Below the pieces are notes generated by a model. The model saw only the letters and a list, made by a program, of their open reading frames with translations. It did no database searches and was not told where the DNA came from. Made by a program: the position numbers and the translations under genes. Positions 22,091 to 34,942 of a stretch of 64,000 nucleotides of DNA are shown one piece after another. This DNA is from Athripsodes cinereus (Eukaryota; Arthropoda; Insecta; Trichoptera; Leptoceridae). Every line of letters starts with the position of its first letter. Position 1 is the first letter of the stretch. The stretch is taken from contig OX388314.1 in the NCBI GenBank assembly GCA_947579605.1, forward strand, positions 16,303,982-16,367,981, read 5' to 3'.

Positions 22091-22914
22091 TAGGGACCTG
22101 AATTTTTCGGTGTTATTTTTATGGAAAAACGGTGTTATTATTCTGTAAAAGCGGTGTTATTTTTCGGTGTTATTTTGATGGAAAAGCGGTGCTATTTTTC
22201 AAAGATTGGTGTTATTCTTTTACAGATTTCGGTACCATTTTCTTAAAATAAATCTAGCTACCTATTTAAAAAAAAACAACACATTCAGGTTTTTAAGTTA
22301 AATTTAAAACACAATATATTTTTTTTAATTGTCTACAATTATTTAAACTTTTTATTTTACTTTTTTAAATATGTCATATACAAATACTTTTACAACGGTT
22401 CAAAATAAAAAAAAATGATTTCGTAGCTAATTTATATTCTTTTAAATTAGTCCTGCGATCAGACAACACTGTGTTATAAGAGAACAAGAATCTATCTGAA
22501 TCGACATTAGCACAAGACATCCATATTGCTCTGCTAACTCCCTCAGCAAATTCTTTTTCTTGAAGCTTCACAATATTCAATGCCTTGGCTAAGTCAATTT
22601 CACCCGCAGCCAATTGAATTTCAATTACCTCTTTTTATTTACAGTGCGTCAATTCACACCAATTCACGATGTCAATACCATAAAAGGCACGCCTTTTATA
22701 AATTTATAGCTATCCAGTAAATAATAACCACTTGGCCACTTTTTAGATATAGATGTTTTTAATTTTGTCATCAATTCGATAGATTATTTTATTGTTTTAA
22801 ACATATTTCGGTTTTATTTTGCTAGAATGTGGAAATTCGCGTTATTCGCGAAAAAAATGCAAATTTCGCGAATAAAGGAGGGTTTATCGCAAATGCGAAA
22901 AATTTAGGTCCCTA
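22091..22914 (-). mobile_element. hAT element, internally deleted, with transposase C-terminal remnant
   Basis: Ends TAGGGACCTGAATTTTTCG and inverted CGAAAAATTTAGGTCCCTA, with a perfect 8-bp target duplication CTTATAGC at 22083-22090 and 22915-22922. The minus-strand remnant at 22613-22374 reads EFAEGVSRAIWMSCANVDS, then FLFSYNTVLSDRRTNLKEY, the type of end found in CGGBP1-like hAT proteins. The left end carries short repeats of CGGTGTTATTTTT. Cannot make a working transposase. Confidence 0.85.
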
Positions 22915-22922
22915 CTTATAGC

Positions 22923-23570
22923 TAAAAAAACCCAAGTATTTTCAAATATGATCAAATTCTAAAGTGGAGAAATTTTAGTGAGTGAGCATTTCTAGAAAAA
23001 AATCAAAACTTTTAGTGTTAATTTTCTTATAGCGGGCGGCCCTTCCTTGGCTCATAATCTTCCCGAGTAGCCCCTGCTTTCTATAAGTCGCTGCATCTCT
23101 GCTTTAAAGTAATTACAAAGATATCTCGATATTATACTTTATATCTACAACGATAATATATCTATAACGATATTTGATATCTTCGCGCATCACATACACA
23201 ATTTGCTTGTTTACAATATTATGATAAGCTAATTACTCGTACTCAGATAAGAACATGCTTCTCAAGTTAATTATCTTTGTAACAACTTCATAATATATGT
23301 AATGTTTATAGTATTGTCTTTGAGATGACTATTTTATTTAAAACATACTCTCATCGGAATACCTAATAGTAAAACTGATAATAAAGCATTGTTTTTAAAA
23401 TTGTCTATATTCATTTTATTTTCATACGGTGCAAGTGCCAGTAACTAACTCTCCATGCCAAAAAATAGATATTCCGATTATGAATGAACAAAAAAATGCC
23501 TATTTGTAAATAGTATTTAATTCTAAATTGTGGAGCAACCAGCTAAGAACACGTCTCGCACTATTTTGTG
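22923..23570. other. no gene seen
   Basis: Mixed AT-rich DNA with a short GC-richer piece near 23030-23100 (GCGGGCGGCCCTTCCTTGG) and a GATATC-rich run near 23115-23195. Nothing I can identify. Confidence 0.35.
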
Positions 23571-23725
23571 TCAATTTATCAGTGTCCCGTTAAAGGCAGG
23601 CGTTCTAAAAAATAAAGACATGTTACATTTTAAATTCAGCGATGACATTACCAGTTTACCACCCATCTGCTATCAGCTGCTATCATCCCATAGCAGTCTA
23701 TCACGCCGTGATGGTATAATAAGCT
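23571..23725 (+). repeat. dispersed repeat family A copy
   Basis: Head AGTGTCCCGTTAAAGGCAGG, then GTTCTAAAAAATAAAGACAT, the middle with ACCACCCATCTG, and end block CGCCGTGATGGTATAATAAG. Same order as in the other family members. Confidence 0.7.
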
Positions 23726-25724
23726 GTACTGATAGAAGTATTTCATTAAATTTATTCCATATTATGTCTGTAGTGTATGGACTTTGTACACTGCACCTTT
23801 AAGTTGTACCTTGGACTTGTTTACAAGTTAAACAGATGATAATGAGTGAGTAGCAATACTCTATTGTCTATAAAGGTTAGCTTCCTATAGGGAACGGGGC
23901 TCATTACATATACGACCTTGACTTGCACTGTTAGGCTGCGTGATTGACTAAGTTGTGTTCGACATTATAAATAGGATTTATTATTGAATATATATATTTG
24001 TGTTAATATAAAATCAGTGTTCGTAATTTCAAAAGAACCTACAATATTGTAAACTACACAGTTTACAATAATGTCTATTCATATGATTACGAGTACAATT
24101 TTGAAATTTCTCACTTAAGATTATACTTCACTTATGGTATACATACATTTCCGAATAATTATAGTTACTAAAGTAATTCAGTAATAATAGATAACGAATG
24201 AGAGTAGTGATACGAAAAACATTTCATTTTCAACCAAGTTGTATTTATAGGTAGGTAACACTCTAACATACTATATACCTACGTAATATGTAGAATGATA
24301 AATACATAGCTATATAATATATCTTCAGAAGATTTGCTTATCATATATTTCTATCTGCTACGTCTTAACGTCACTGCTGGCATAAGGCTTTATATTATGT
24401 ATTTTCATGATAAGGTTGAACGTTACAGAAAAGAAAGAACATTTGAAATAGTTGGGAGCTTTAAAGTTTTAATCGTTATTTATTTTTAAATTTTTGGATT
24501 AGTTGGAAGAAATAATTCCCTTATTAAAATTTATTCCAATGCAACGATTTTCTCTAGTTTCATTTTCTGCAATTGTTTTAAGTAACATCACTATATTTAC
24601 GCTAAAATTATTAAATATCTGCATATTTTTAGTATGCAATCATAAAATTTATTAAAAATTAATCAGTTTTTAGATTTCGTTTATTGTTAAAGCTATTGTT
24701 TGAGATTTAATCCACCTAATCACAAATACATTTCGATACCTAATATTTCTGATGGCACCTAAGGTTAATAATAATTGTTTTATTTTATGATATGACATTT
24801 TATATCTTTATTATCGCTGATGTGAATATTTTAGATAAACATACTTTTCGAATTGTGTCTTACCCTGTTTAAATTTTATCTCTTTGACGTGCTTTTGCCA
24901 ATGTTTTAAATATTTACTGACTTATTTTGACACGTGTGTACCATAATTGACTCATTATCATCACCTTTTTTTTGTTAATTCTTATTATTCTATTATTATT
25001 TTGATCTTGACTTATGAGTTTGCAGTGTACTGTGTGATTGTGTATGATTGTTTTTTTTGTTGTTGTTATTGTTGTTGTTGTCTGTCATACTTTTTTTTTG
25101 TTAACATGTAAAAGGCTCACGCCGTGTATGATTTTAAATAAATAAATAAAAATAAATAATGGTTTTCAGATAAAGTTGGAGGTTGAAGTTTTCAGGTTAT
25201 ATTTTTATCCCTAATCATAACGTTCCATGAATTTGATTATTTTAGTCTGCAATGATTACGTAATGTGCTTGAATATTAAAATGAATTATTTGTATTTGTG
25301 TATTTAGTAAAATGATATCAATGCTGTAAACACTAACATTTACGCTACATGAAGATTCTTTCTTAAGGCACACATCTACTAAATGCGGAATGATGCGAAA
25401 TTTTGCTCGCGCGATGTCGAACAATTGCAAGAATGATCGAGTATTGTGAGAGAAACTAATTCGGCTGTATCTGGGCGTGTTTTTTTTTTATATATGTAGG
25501 TACCTATAAAGATAAGTTTTGATAAACGGACTTATACGAAAATGATGAAGAATTAAAAATAAAAGTAGGACTAATGAGAAATTGCATAAATGTTTCAGAA
25601 AACAAAGGAGTTGAATTTTTTGTTACTTAATCGGGTGTCAGAAACTGAATTTAATTTTCATAGATAGGTATTATGTAGATGTTGATCATTTTTGGATTTA
25701 AACCATTCTACATATGAATTATTG
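23726..25724. other. AT-rich spacer with simple-sequence stretches
   Basis: No coding signal. Near 25040-25150 lies a (TTG)n run followed by GGCTCACGCCGTGTATGATT and (AAAT)n, which looks like a LINE 3' tail in the plus direction; a related tail is near 40230. Otherwise unremarkable. Confidence 0.4.
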
Positions 25725-26040
25725 CTTCTTCTTCTTTCTGTGCCATGTCAGGTCCCCCCGACGTTGGCGATCACTCCGGCGAAAACCTCCCTGTCCTGTG
25801 CTGCTCTGAACAGGTCATCCACTGTCCTCATTCCGGTCCATTCTCTAATATTGCGCAGCCAGGACATCTGCTTTCTGCCAACTCCCCGTCTTCCTTCTAT
25901 CTTGCCCTCCAATATAAGGCGGAGGAGACGGTACCTCTCTCCATGCAGCACGTGACCCAAATATGAGACCTTCCTCACTTTAACAATCGACAACAGCTCT
26001 CTCAAATTATTTACGTCGATTGAATTCAACATAAACATTA
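25725..26040 (-). mobile_element. LINE 3' fragment, minus strand
   Basis: Minus frame reads SYLGHVLHGERYRLLRLILE, GKIEGRRGVGRKQMSWLRNI, and DLFRAAQDREVFAGVIANVG before a stop and an (AAG)n tail. This is the end of ORF2 in a non-LTR retrotransposon. Related pieces at 34529-34760, 43354-43510 and 11617-11870. Confidence 0.88.
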
Positions 26041-26726
26041 TGTTTACGGAATCGAACCTACGATCCGCGGATTTATATTGTTAAATTAATCACATGAGTT
26101 AGATCTGCAATTTGTACGCAGCTTTCCATATTTTGTTGTAGGTGCGCCTTTACACTAGGTACACCCCCACACTTTAATAGATACAATTCACTTACAGAGG
26201 ACTGCTATTGTCATGTAGCATTTATTACATACATTGTTATACAAGGAATCTCTATTTATCTTTTACATATTAGATAGAACGGTACTCCTAGGTAATAATA
26301 CATGCATATTAATTTTATACTCTAGTCTGGAATAATCCAGTAGCTAATGTAACAGTGGTGTAACTGAAACTGAATTGTTTTAAGGCTCTATGACGTGAGC
26401 TCATATTATTATGAAACACACTGCATAACGTTTCACAGTAGAGTGCCCAGCATACTTTTCCAACATTTTCTCTATATCCTGTAAAAGGTAAAAATATAAT
26501 CGAGAACATTTTGTTTAAGACATGTAAGTATTATCTACAATGCACCGGTGAAAGTTGCCACCCATTTTGATTCTCTTATATTTTATTGCACGGATAAGAT
26601 GACTTTTATTATATGTAATAAGTTCACGAACTGGGGTAGTCAGTGAGGTGTTTATGGGATATATCGTAATAGTAACGAACTAGAATCTATAAAGGTATAC
26701 CAAACCAAAGTAGACAGAATATTTAC

Positions 26727-26948
26727 TAGTGATGTAACGAATATTCGTATTCGCATATTTCAAAGTATTCGCATTCGCATTCGTATTCTCAAAAAAATAT
26801 GCGAATGTTTTGCGAATATTATTTTGGTAATAAGTATAGGATATTCGGCAAAAGTACCTTTAATGTTTGAGCAAATTTATGAAAGTCAATATTCGCTATT
26901 CGCATTCGCATTCGCGAATATCCAAAATCTCACATTCGTTACATCTTG
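26727..26948. mobile_element. hAT-type MITE built from ATTCGC repeats
   Basis: Inverted ends AGTGATGTAACGAAT and CATTCGTTACATCTT. The inside near both ends is made of repeated ATTCG/CGAAT units (for example ATTCGCATTCGCATTCG), the pattern of a known kind of hAT end. Target duplication not clear. Confidence 0.65.
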
Positions 26949-27626
26949 TAGGTGCATATAATTTGTTACTTAAAAATAACAACATAAATAATTTTGAAAT
27001 TGGTGCCAAAAACAATGTTCAAATTTAAAAGGATTTTTTTCAGTGTGCACAACAATATAAAATAAGTAGGTAATAAAGTATGTACGTAACAGAAAGAATA
27101 AGGGTTAATTATTTCACTAACCTTTGGTCCTTAAACCATTTTGTTCGTCCATGTTGTCTTACACAAAATACCTAGCTTGTATTATTAGCAAAAGTAGTCG
27201 TGATGAAGTAGAATGGAGCTAAAAGGTTATACGATATTAAAATGACACCCAATCGTGAAATGATTTGATTAGCTGATTACATACGGTACTGCTTTACTGA
27301 CCAACCCATTCACTTTGATTGCCTTCTAATAACATTACTATGATACAATCGGTCCATCTCCGGCGATTAGGCGCCAATTTTATTGCATTATTATCCCTAT
27401 TCCATACTGAGAAACATGTCCTGTGGGAAATAAAAACTTATTCTCTAACGCAATTTACGTCGGAATGTTACAATTATTTAGAAGAAAAAAACCACCTGAA
27501 ACGATTCCCATTTCTATAAATTATCTACCCTGGTTTTAAAATATTCCCTGGAGTTTATTGAAGAATGAAGGTCACTCTCAGCCTGATGGTTAATTATTTA
27601 GTCTACACATATTCCACTAGCATTAA

Positions 27627-28508
27627 TCCGAATTCTCCTAGTGTCCTCATATGAGGACGGAAACAATGTACCTACATTAAAATTGACCATAACAACTAAA
27701 CAATAAGAGTGAGCATGTCGAAATATGAACTATCCTACAAGCAAGACGTTCCTCTTTATTAACAAATCATTGTATCTTTGATTTTAGACGTGGGTGGATG
27801 TGTGCATCATTTCAAAATAATCGTATTTTGAAATTTCTCAAAAATGACAACCTCTTCCCGAAAGTATATAAATATTTATTTTTTACGTTTCTAAATCTAT
27901 AAAATATATATGTAGGTCAATTCATATATCAATAGCGGATTTGGTGGCACAAATAATGTTTATTTATGTATAACCAGTGATGATATAACCTTCTTTAACT
28001 TTAACTGTCCTCATATGAGGACACTAGGAGAATCCGTGTAGTTTTCATAATATTTTTTCCTATATTATTATTCATATTGTCTTCCATGTTTTACTTATTT
28101 TTGTATTTTAATCTCGTTTTAGACGTCTTAAGTTAGTAGAAATACTAGTTCTACTAGAAAACGGTGATGAATATGATCAGACTCCTTGAGATATATACAT
28201 AGAACCTCCTGAAGTCAGCCAACTTACTGATGAAAATTCAGATAAGGAAGATGAAGTGAATAACAATTGCGTGTCTGAAAACCAATTGTGAGCACCTGCG
28301 GAGAAACGGCAGCTTTTGAACCAAGATGCAGGATATATTTTTGATAACAATACAATAGAAGAGGACATATGAGGACACCCCGTATTTCAGGAACGGATTT
28401 TCAAAATTAAAAAATAACATCATAGTCTCAAATCTTATCATATACTTGGAGTTTATACGTAATATCACATTTATTGGATAAGTATTTCTTATTCCCGGAG
28501 AATTCGGG
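27627..28508 (+). mobile_element. piggyBac remnant at TTAA, 882 bp
   Basis: Flanked by TTAA at 27623-27626 and 28509-28512, with inverted ends CCGAATTCTCC. Near 28120-28370 the plus strand reads, through stops, RRLKLVEILVLLENGDEYDQ, DIYIEPPEVSQLTDENSD and APAEKRQL, the acidic N-terminal part of a piggyBac transposase. The DDD catalytic core is missing. The palindrome TCCTCATATGAGGA occurs at both ends of the left half (27643 and 28009), the second in a copy of the left end turned round. Confidence 0.82.
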
Positions 28509-28512
28509 TTAA

Positions 28513-30007
28513 GTATTATGAAATGATGACGTATTAAGAAAAATAATGTAACAAGTAATAATTGAGTGTTGCTACTACTTCTACTATTATTCACTAAGGA
28601 TGTAATAGGTAAGTGGCAATTATGTGAAATTTACTGAGATTTACAAGATGTATTACGTACGATAATACGTTTGTTCTGTACTATGTACTATAGTACTTTT
28701 ATTTTTAGTAAAAGGTTTCTGGAAATAGTTCCACATGCCCATTTGAAATATGAAACGTTGTGAAATTTTAAAGAGAAGAAAATATAAGAAAGATCAGTTA
28801 TGTTATTTCCTCAATATCGTTTACAGTCACTATGGTCTCGTTAAATGAATTCCGCTAAAGTTGAGATTTTCTCTGGCTCCTTGGTTCATTGCTACGGTCA
28901 GCATATTTCATTGCTGCGGCCAGAGTTCTAATGGAGAAAATTTCAATCATATGTTATAGATTTTCCAATTTATGTTATCAACGATATGTGTTAATTATTT
29001 TTGTTAATTATAATCATATATCTACTTTAAGATTTCTTTACTAAGTATTTTTATAAAGTATTAGTTGATAGTTCATAATTAATTAATTATAAGCATTTTT
29101 ATAAAACCTCTTTATCTTAATATCAATGACATAATAAAGAATTACATTAAATTCACATTATTGTTGTTCCCGTTATTCTCGATATTTTTTCCATTTTTAG
29201 AATTAAGTAGGTAGGTATATGTTCCACTATAGAAACTTTGTTGAAATCTGAATAACTATTATTTTCACGGGCAATATCCTATCATTTTCCAGGACAAGAT
29301 TTTTGTTTGTAATTATATGACGCATGTGAAATATTTCCCGTCGCACGTCACCTCACATCCGAGTTCTTATTTCATTACAATATTATTAATTACGTTAAGT
29401 AGGATATGTGCTATATATTATCTACATGTTTTTACATATATTGCATATGTAGGTATAATAAGAGGTAAGTGAATTAATGATAATACAAGAGTACTTACTT
29501 AGTCAGGTCCTTGCGTTATATTAATAGGTAAAATGTATGGCACAGGCCAGTGGCGAATCTACAACGGAAACAATCATGTATTTTCCTACCTGTCTATCTG
29601 TTCCATCCATGCCTACCATCACAAACTATCACACAAGTGGGGAAGACATCAGCAATCTCCATAATACAAATACGAAAGTATTCCTCTTCGTGCTTTTTAA
29701 ATTTTAAGGTGATTAATATGGGTGGTAGATGCCTCAACGCTGAATTGATGATTTTAAATGTTTTTCGTAATCTTTTACGCCATTAAAAGGACATGGATTT
29801 ATGTGTGAATCTTATCTAATATAAATTTAATTAAAACGACTATGAATGAAAATTTAATAACTTGACGTTGTAGACTCAAACTTTTTATCTTTTTCGTCAG
29901 AAATATCATTATTTCATTTTGTCTAACTTTTATAATTTTTTAATGATTTAATGGTGGCAAACCTCATCACTACATTTAATACAGATGTTCGAAATAATAA
30001 AGATATT
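28513..30007. other. no gene seen
   Basis: AT-rich DNA without a recognisable domain, repeat or splice pattern. Open frames are short. Confidence 0.35.
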
Positions 30008-30150
30008 TAACATCTTCAATCCAGCGATGAGGTTTATCACCTATCCTATATGTCTTATTTTTGTTGTCAAGAAGAGGACACTTTATATGTTTGTTGCATG
30101 CAGATGTCTGCTGGCTAGCCTATTTGTGAGATATGCCGTGATGGTATAGT
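30008..30150 (+). repeat. dispersed repeat family A copy, 3' half
   Basis: Contains CAGCGATGAGGTTTATCACC, CCTATATGTCTTATTTTTG and the end block TGAGATATGCCGTGATGGTA followed by TAGTA. Head block missing. Confidence 0.7.
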
Positions 30151-30824
30151 ATAGTTTATTTTTTCTCCTAATTTTGTAACACGACTCATTAATAAACTGC
30201 TATTTTTTTATTCTCACCGTGGAAATGTATTATTTATAAATGTTTTATACGACGAGTCCCATTACACGCTAATGGTCGATAGGTACAAAATAAATACAAA
30301 TGAAACAGTTAGCGATATCTTAAAAAATAATAATCACCTTTCTCATTGTAAAATCATGTTGGGTGAGAATAGAAGAAATCATCATTGCAGTAATAGTAAA
30401 CTTAAACTAGCTGAATAATTTTTTTGAGACTGTCTCTGTTATTTGCTGTGTAACATCTAGCAATAATGAAACGAAGTTTTTAATTATTTTATGACAATGG
30501 GGTTGTCGCGTGTTTTAAATAACGTAACACGTTTATATTTGATATATTATTACGTTGATAGCCGAGTTACTAATAACACACTGTGACTGAAAGCAGTAGA
30601 AGTAAAAATAATAAATATGTCTTACAAAGATCTTCACTACCTATGAAATATTCATAAAATATAATGTTGATTGAAATTGCAAGCCTTTGCAGTTATGCAA
30701 AAAATCTCTTGTTTTTCAAATTAAATATTTCACTCTTTTTAATAAGTTATGACGAATATGTGTGTCTCAACATAGGTAAAAGAACATTATTCACTCTTAA
30801 TGACACCCTACTGTACCCTATGTA

Positions 30825-30945
30825 TTTATTTATTTTTTATTTATTTATTTATTTTATTTACAAAACAGTTTTTAAAAGATAAGTCACTAATGTCTACCTA
30901 ACTGGGCATGAGCCCGTACCAAGGTAGACTGAATGTATGCAATAC
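30825..30945 (-). mobile_element. LINE 3' tail, minus strand
   Basis: Starts with a (TTTA)n run, which is an (AAAT)n tail on the minus strand, followed by ACCTAACTGGGCATGAGCCC and GTACCAAGGTAGACTG. The same block is at 60150-60190. Likely the 3' end of a LINE or a SINE that uses its tail. Confidence 0.5.
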
Positions 30946-32030
30946 AATTAAATGCATTTTAAAAATGGTGTTTTTTTTAAATGTTTTGTAGGCCATCCCC
31001 AGTCTTCAAATATTATATTAACTATAATATTACAGCCTCATGCCGTATCCCATGTGGGGTAAACAAAAAAGACAAAATGCCATACAGATCTATCATTACA
31101 CATTTCATACATAAAATTTAAGCCCTTAAGGAAAATCCTGAGCCCTCCCTTTAAATATTTATTTTTTGTTTCGTTAAGTTTTGATAATATAGGAGCTCAG
31201 TTCTTAAAACATCCAGGAAGAAAGTGGTGGGAACCCCCTTAATTTATGCAATTTCCCATACACGCACGTCGATTTCTCTTACTTTATATTAAAATATATT
31301 ATGATGTAATATATCTTTATATTATAATAAGTACCAAATGAGGACCAAAACTTAATAAAGAAAATTAATAGAAACATAATTTAAGTAATACAGACTAATT
31401 AATCTAGCACAAAACTATAAATCTTCTCTTGAGAGGAATAAATATTTCTTTTTGTTTTTTTCTATTTAATACTATTATTGTAAGATGTAAGCAATATTCT
31501 TGTACCATGAAGGTGGGCTAGGTTACCACTTGAATTCGAATTCTAAATTTCAAGATACCTATAAAGTCCGTGACGCGGTTTCCGGATACCGGCTATTGCA
31601 CATAAATATCTATTGACCCAATTTTGACGTCACAAAGAGAAATGACAAGAAATTATAATTATGTACCTATCTATTTAATATTATTTTATTTAAAATACCT
31701 TGTGTCCTGATTTCATAATTTATAAATTAAGGGAACTAAGGGAGTACGCGCTCCCTATTTATGTACCCCTATGAGTTGATGTACATAAATATTTTGATTT
31801 TGAATAAAATATTATGAACGGTGAAATGGTTTATCAAAGGCTTGAGGGTGAATCTCGTTAAATATAAGCATAGAATCATTATAATCAATTTTCCAATTTT
31901 TAAAACTTATCCATTTTCTTCTAGACTCCAGCGTACATAACAATATGTACATATTATTATGTATTTGTAGAGGTACCTTCATACGACGTAGATCCCCAAC
32001 TGCCCCTCTATTTCTTTAGTAGCCTTCTGA
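30946..32030. other. no gene seen
   Basis: AT-rich; one GC-richer patch near 31540-31600 (GACGCGGTTTCCGGATACCG). Nothing identified. Confidence 0.3.
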
Positions 32031-32270
32031 GTAAATGACATCCCATAGGATTGCCACGGAGAGCGACATGGAGAAGTCTGAGTTGGCCCATCCTTTCGAT
32101 ACATTCAACTTCCCCATCTCAAAATATCATCTACTTCACACATTTCTCTTATCCTTGTGTTACGAGCTATGTGACGCAATGTTTTTCCTGCAATTATACT
32201 TGGGTTTTCACTTTAGTAGTTCTGAGCATACCACCTGCTGGTGACAGATATGGTTAATACACGTAGGTGT
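32031..32270 (-). mobile_element. decayed LINE ORF2 fragment, minus strand
   Basis: One minus-strand frame reads GKTLRHIARNTRIREMCEVD then DILRW, close to the T-L-R-D-R-x-R-N-x-x-I-R box near the end of RT proteins of RTE-like LINEs. Frame shifts follow. Confidence 0.45.
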
Positions 32271-33644
32271 TTTATTTTTATTAATTTAACAAGAACTTCT
32301 ACCAAGTATCGTTAGTTGACAACATTGACAGGTTTTACATATTTAATTTGTAGAACGATATAATAATTATAATGATATTATTAATTATTGTAATCAGAAT
32401 TATGTACGTTAAATTGAAAAATTATTATTTCATTAATGAATGATTTTTTTCGTAAAAATAATTCTTTGAACTTTCATTATATTTCAGGCATTTATAAAGA
32501 CAAAATTATCTCATTGGTTTGATGAAGACATTATAAACATGCTGGTTGGATTAATTACATGGTTAGAATGCCAGGTAGACTCGTAGAATTCTAGAATTCT
32601 AGACGACACAAAAAACGACACAAAAAAAGTACTAAAGAAATATACTTTAAAGGTATTAAAAAAGTATTGTGGTATTCACGTATGCGTGTTAGTTGGAAGA
32701 TCTGGGTTATTTGGAAGATCTAGGTTAGTTGGAAGATATCGCGCTTCTGCGATAAACTCGCCCATTGCACAAAATTTATTTGTGTAGTTTAAATTGTTTA
32801 TTTTCTTATGTTGATTTTTTTGTGCAGTAAAGCTTTTTAATATTATTATGTGTGGTAGGGAGAGAAGGATGTGTGTTAATATTTGATTCATAAAATACAA
32901 TACCTACTTACTAAAAATTTGTAAAGATTTTCATCTTTTTAAATTAGAATGCAGGTACCTACTCAATAAACTGGTATTTGATGTTGTCACAAAAATTTGT
33001 TTAGGTATATTTTACTGTTATGGTGGGTATTAATTAAAAGTCCAGAGGTGGATTAATTATTAAATCTTATAAACACGAGCCTGGGAATATTACTGATTCC
33101 GCTTAGTGACAAGTATGTAAGTACAAGATTATAATTTATACCTACGTACCAAGAACTCCAGATAATAATTATTAATTATTTATATACCTTCAGACTGTAT
33201 TGAAGATATCTATAGTAAAAAAAACAACGATATCCTCAGCTTTTTAATTTTGGCTATGTACTAAACTAAAATATATCAAATACTTAATAAAATATATTTT
33301 CATATACATATGTATCATATACTAAAATCATTACAAAATTCTCTGAAATATTGTAAACAAATAAACTTTATTAAACCATTTGTGGGATCTGTATTTTATT
33401 TTAAATTAAATTAATAATTTAATTTAATTAAACGTAGATAAGTACTCGTAACGTGATTAAAATAATGTCTTTGATATTTTATAACATTGTATAAATCACG
33501 TAAAGACGTGGGTATGTTAATTTTATAAAATGGAGTGGATGCTATATTTTGAATAAATAATTACTTGTACATACTTATATTTTTATTTATAAATTTTTCA
33601 TTTCAAAACTTCGTAGTCCCCGTTGAATAATATGTCTCTCACTC
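32271..33644. other. no gene seen
   Basis: AT-rich spacer. Contains a short direct repeat at 32587-32602 (CTAGAATT doubled) and three near copies of GTTAGTTGGAAGAT at about 32687-32740. No coding signal. Confidence 0.3.
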
Positions 33645-33835
33645 TTTTCTGTAAATTTTTGAGTGCCCTTATTGTAAAAGTCAGGTATTCTTAAAAACCT
33701 CTTGTGTAAGATAACTACATAACGTCTTGAATTCAACGATGAGGCATGCCACTCATCCTGAATGTCTTATTTTTAACACACAGTTAATCCACTGGGCACC
33801 CCATTTATGGGATATGTCGTGATGGTATAGTAGTA
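33645..33835 (+). repeat. dispersed repeat family A, longest copy
   Basis: Head (TTTTTGAGTGCCC, AAAAGTCAGGTATTC), middle (CAACGATGAGGCATGCCACT, CATCCTGAATGTCTTATTTT), end (ACCCCATTTATGGGATATG, TCGTGATGGTATAGTAGTAG). About 190 bases; the clearest full-length member here. Confidence 0.75.
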
Positions 33836-34528
33836 GTAATAGTTTTTACTGCGTTTCCCTGAATTTTAGGATATTATTTGAGTTTTCTTGAAGAACGAAA
33901 AGCATATGAGCCAATCACGAAATTTGTATACCTATTTGATTACTTTTCATTTTCTACTTAAATATTCCCACTGCACTAGGTGGCGTTTCAAGTCTTCATG
34001 ACTACAACATTTATATACATTTTTATAGAAAATGTTAGGTTGTTTAAAGTGAATTATTGCAGATTCCCTGAAATATCCGACAAATAAAGTTATATCATTT
34101 ATAAATGTAATTTCTTTCTACTATTGAAGATACTTGAAGGGCGTTAATGTGTCACTAGACAAACCTATGATAATAATTACATTACATTGGTGAATAAACT
34201 TTATCAAAGTCAATTCAATGGAAATATTGAATCAAAGGCTTAGAAAGGAAAGATTTTACTTTGTTAATTAGATGGTACGAATCTAAAGCCTGAGAGTAAT
34301 CAGTTGGTCATTATATTATTATATTATTACTTCATCTGTAACAAGGATTTAATACTTTGCTTTCTGATGACATATAATAAGCTTCGGTGATTTTCACATT
34401 AAAACTCTTAGCAACTACACAATATACTTTGATAATATCATTATGACTTAGAAATTAAATGATTTCAGAAGATATCTGAATATCTAACGATCAATACCAA
34501 CATTTCATATTCTACAAATAGACTTTCT

Positions 34529-34760
34529 CTTCTCGAGCCGCTCCTAACGGCGGTTGGCGACTATCTCTTGAAACTCCCCACGATCCTGGGCCAGTGTGAT
34601 GAGGGTTGTTGCATCCGGTATTCCAAACCACCGCCGCAGATTTTTAAGCCATGATGGTCTTGCACGCCCCAAATCCCGTCTGCCCTCTATCTTTCCCTCT
34701 ACTAGACTAGTTACTAAAAACTGCATGTAGTCCAGGAATACATTAAAGATGGATGACATA
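34529..34760 (-). mobile_element. LINE ORF2 C-terminal fragment, minus strand
   Basis: Reads GKIEGRRDLGRARPSWLKNL, RRWFGIPDATTLITLAQDRG and EFQEIVANRR stop. Same protein end as at 25725-26040 but a different subfamily. Confidence 0.85.
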
Positions 34761-34797
34761 AATCATTTCCATGGAGTATCAGGTAAAGAATTGGTCC

Positions 34798-34942
34798 CCA
34801 ACTCTTTATGTAAGTTTTCAAGTGTCCTGTAAAACGTAGGTGTTCGAAAAAATAAAGACATTTTTCATCCTGAATGAATTATTTTTTTTGTTTTGCTGGC
34901 AACCCCACTTGTGGGATATGCCGTGATGGGAAAGTAGTAACT
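34798..34942 (+). repeat. dispersed repeat family A copy
   Basis: Head AAGTTTTCAAGTGTCCTGTA, AACGTAGGTGTTCGAAAAAA, then ATCCTGAATG and the end block CCCACTTGTGGGATATGCCG and TGATGG. Middle block shortened. Confidence 0.75.
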
